Position numbers and translations under genes: made by a program | Shown: positions 6,359-6,382 of the stretch, piece by piece | Position numbering within the stretch: position 1 is the first letter of the stretch | Layout of the letters: each line of letters begins with the position of its first letter | The notes under the pieces: generated by a model | Seen by the model: the letters and a program-made list of their open reading frames with translations, nothing else | Databases searched by the model: none | What the model was told of the DNA's origin: nothing | DNA from: Methanobacteriota archaeon | Lineage (GTDB): Archaea > Halobacteriota > Methanosarcinia > Methanosarcinales > Methanoperedenaceae | Assembly: GCA_018899795.1 (NCBI GenBank) | Contig: JAHIHJ010000405.1 | Location: 1 to 6,382 of the forward strand | Reading direction: 5' to 3' | Length of the DNA: 6,382 bases

Positions 6359-6382
6359 ATATCGAAATGCATTTATACTTTG

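Larger units (their letters stand above)
6205..6382. other. Intergenic region after the ATPase gene
   Basis: These 178 bases contain the nested inverted repeat and two AT-rich boxes, AATATAAATTTAA at 6239-6251 and ATTTATACT at 6372-6380. Either box could be a TATA element for a gene to the right. I see no tRNA, no CRISPR units and no convincing coding sequence. Confidence 0.6.

Noticed and set aside
6336..6382. Possible start of a gene running off the right edge (MKENYQPQYRNAFIL)
   Set aside because: Only 15 codons are visible, there is no ribosome binding site, and it overlaps the outer repeat arm. It could be real only if the frame stays open beyond the window.

Overview
The window looks like an archaeal chromosome fragment, most likely from a methanogen or a methane-oxidising relative (Methanosarcinales or 'Ca. 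Methanoperedens'-like). Three things suggest this. There is a tfrA-tfrB pair, in which TfrB fuses a fumarate-reductase iron-sulfur subunit to an HdrB-like CCG module. TATA boxes of archaeal type lie upstream of genes (4359-4366 and 4901-4909). There is also an AAA_14/DUF4143 ATPase of a kind that is abundant in archaea. The lineage is an inference.

Layout. Positions 1-1229 (+) hold the 3' three quarters of tfrA, the flavoprotein subunit, whose start lies off the left edge. It overlaps tfrB (1226-2815, +) by 4 bases. Together they should encode thiol:fumarate reductase: fumarate + CoM-SH + CoB-SH -> succinate + CoM-S-S-CoB. After a 47-bp convergent gap comes a second flavoprotein gene on the minus strand (4317 down to 2863). 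It is a pseudogene. I find one small frameshift and two internal deletions, all between about 3950 and 3730, which join four frame segments. Divergent from it, across a short promoter region with one TATA box that can be read both ways, is the N-terminal [2Fe-2S] part of a second iron-sulfur subunit (4383/4398-4850, +). It stops just before the 4Fe-4S domain.

Positions 4942-6204 (+) encode a 420-residue P-loop ATPase with a DUF4143-type C-terminal region and its own archaeal promoter. The last 178 bp hold no convincing gene. They contain a nested inverted repeat: 27-bp arms, each made of three ACAGGAT units in a 9-bp period, inside a 10-bp outer inverted repeat.

How it fits together: one apparently functional Tfr operon sits tail to tail with a decayed, divergently arranged second fumarate reductase/succinate dehydrogenase-like gene pair. 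The two sets are old paralogues, not a recent duplication. The second iron-sulfur gene has an insert of about 20 residues that TfrB lacks, and the flavoproteins differ at 13 of 60 positions even in their most conserved block. The ATPase gene begins 92 bp after the iron-sulfur remnant ends, so a rearrangement bringing in the ATPase region may have removed the rest of that gene. No new system is evident. The most interesting content is the record of gene decay and the structured repeat.
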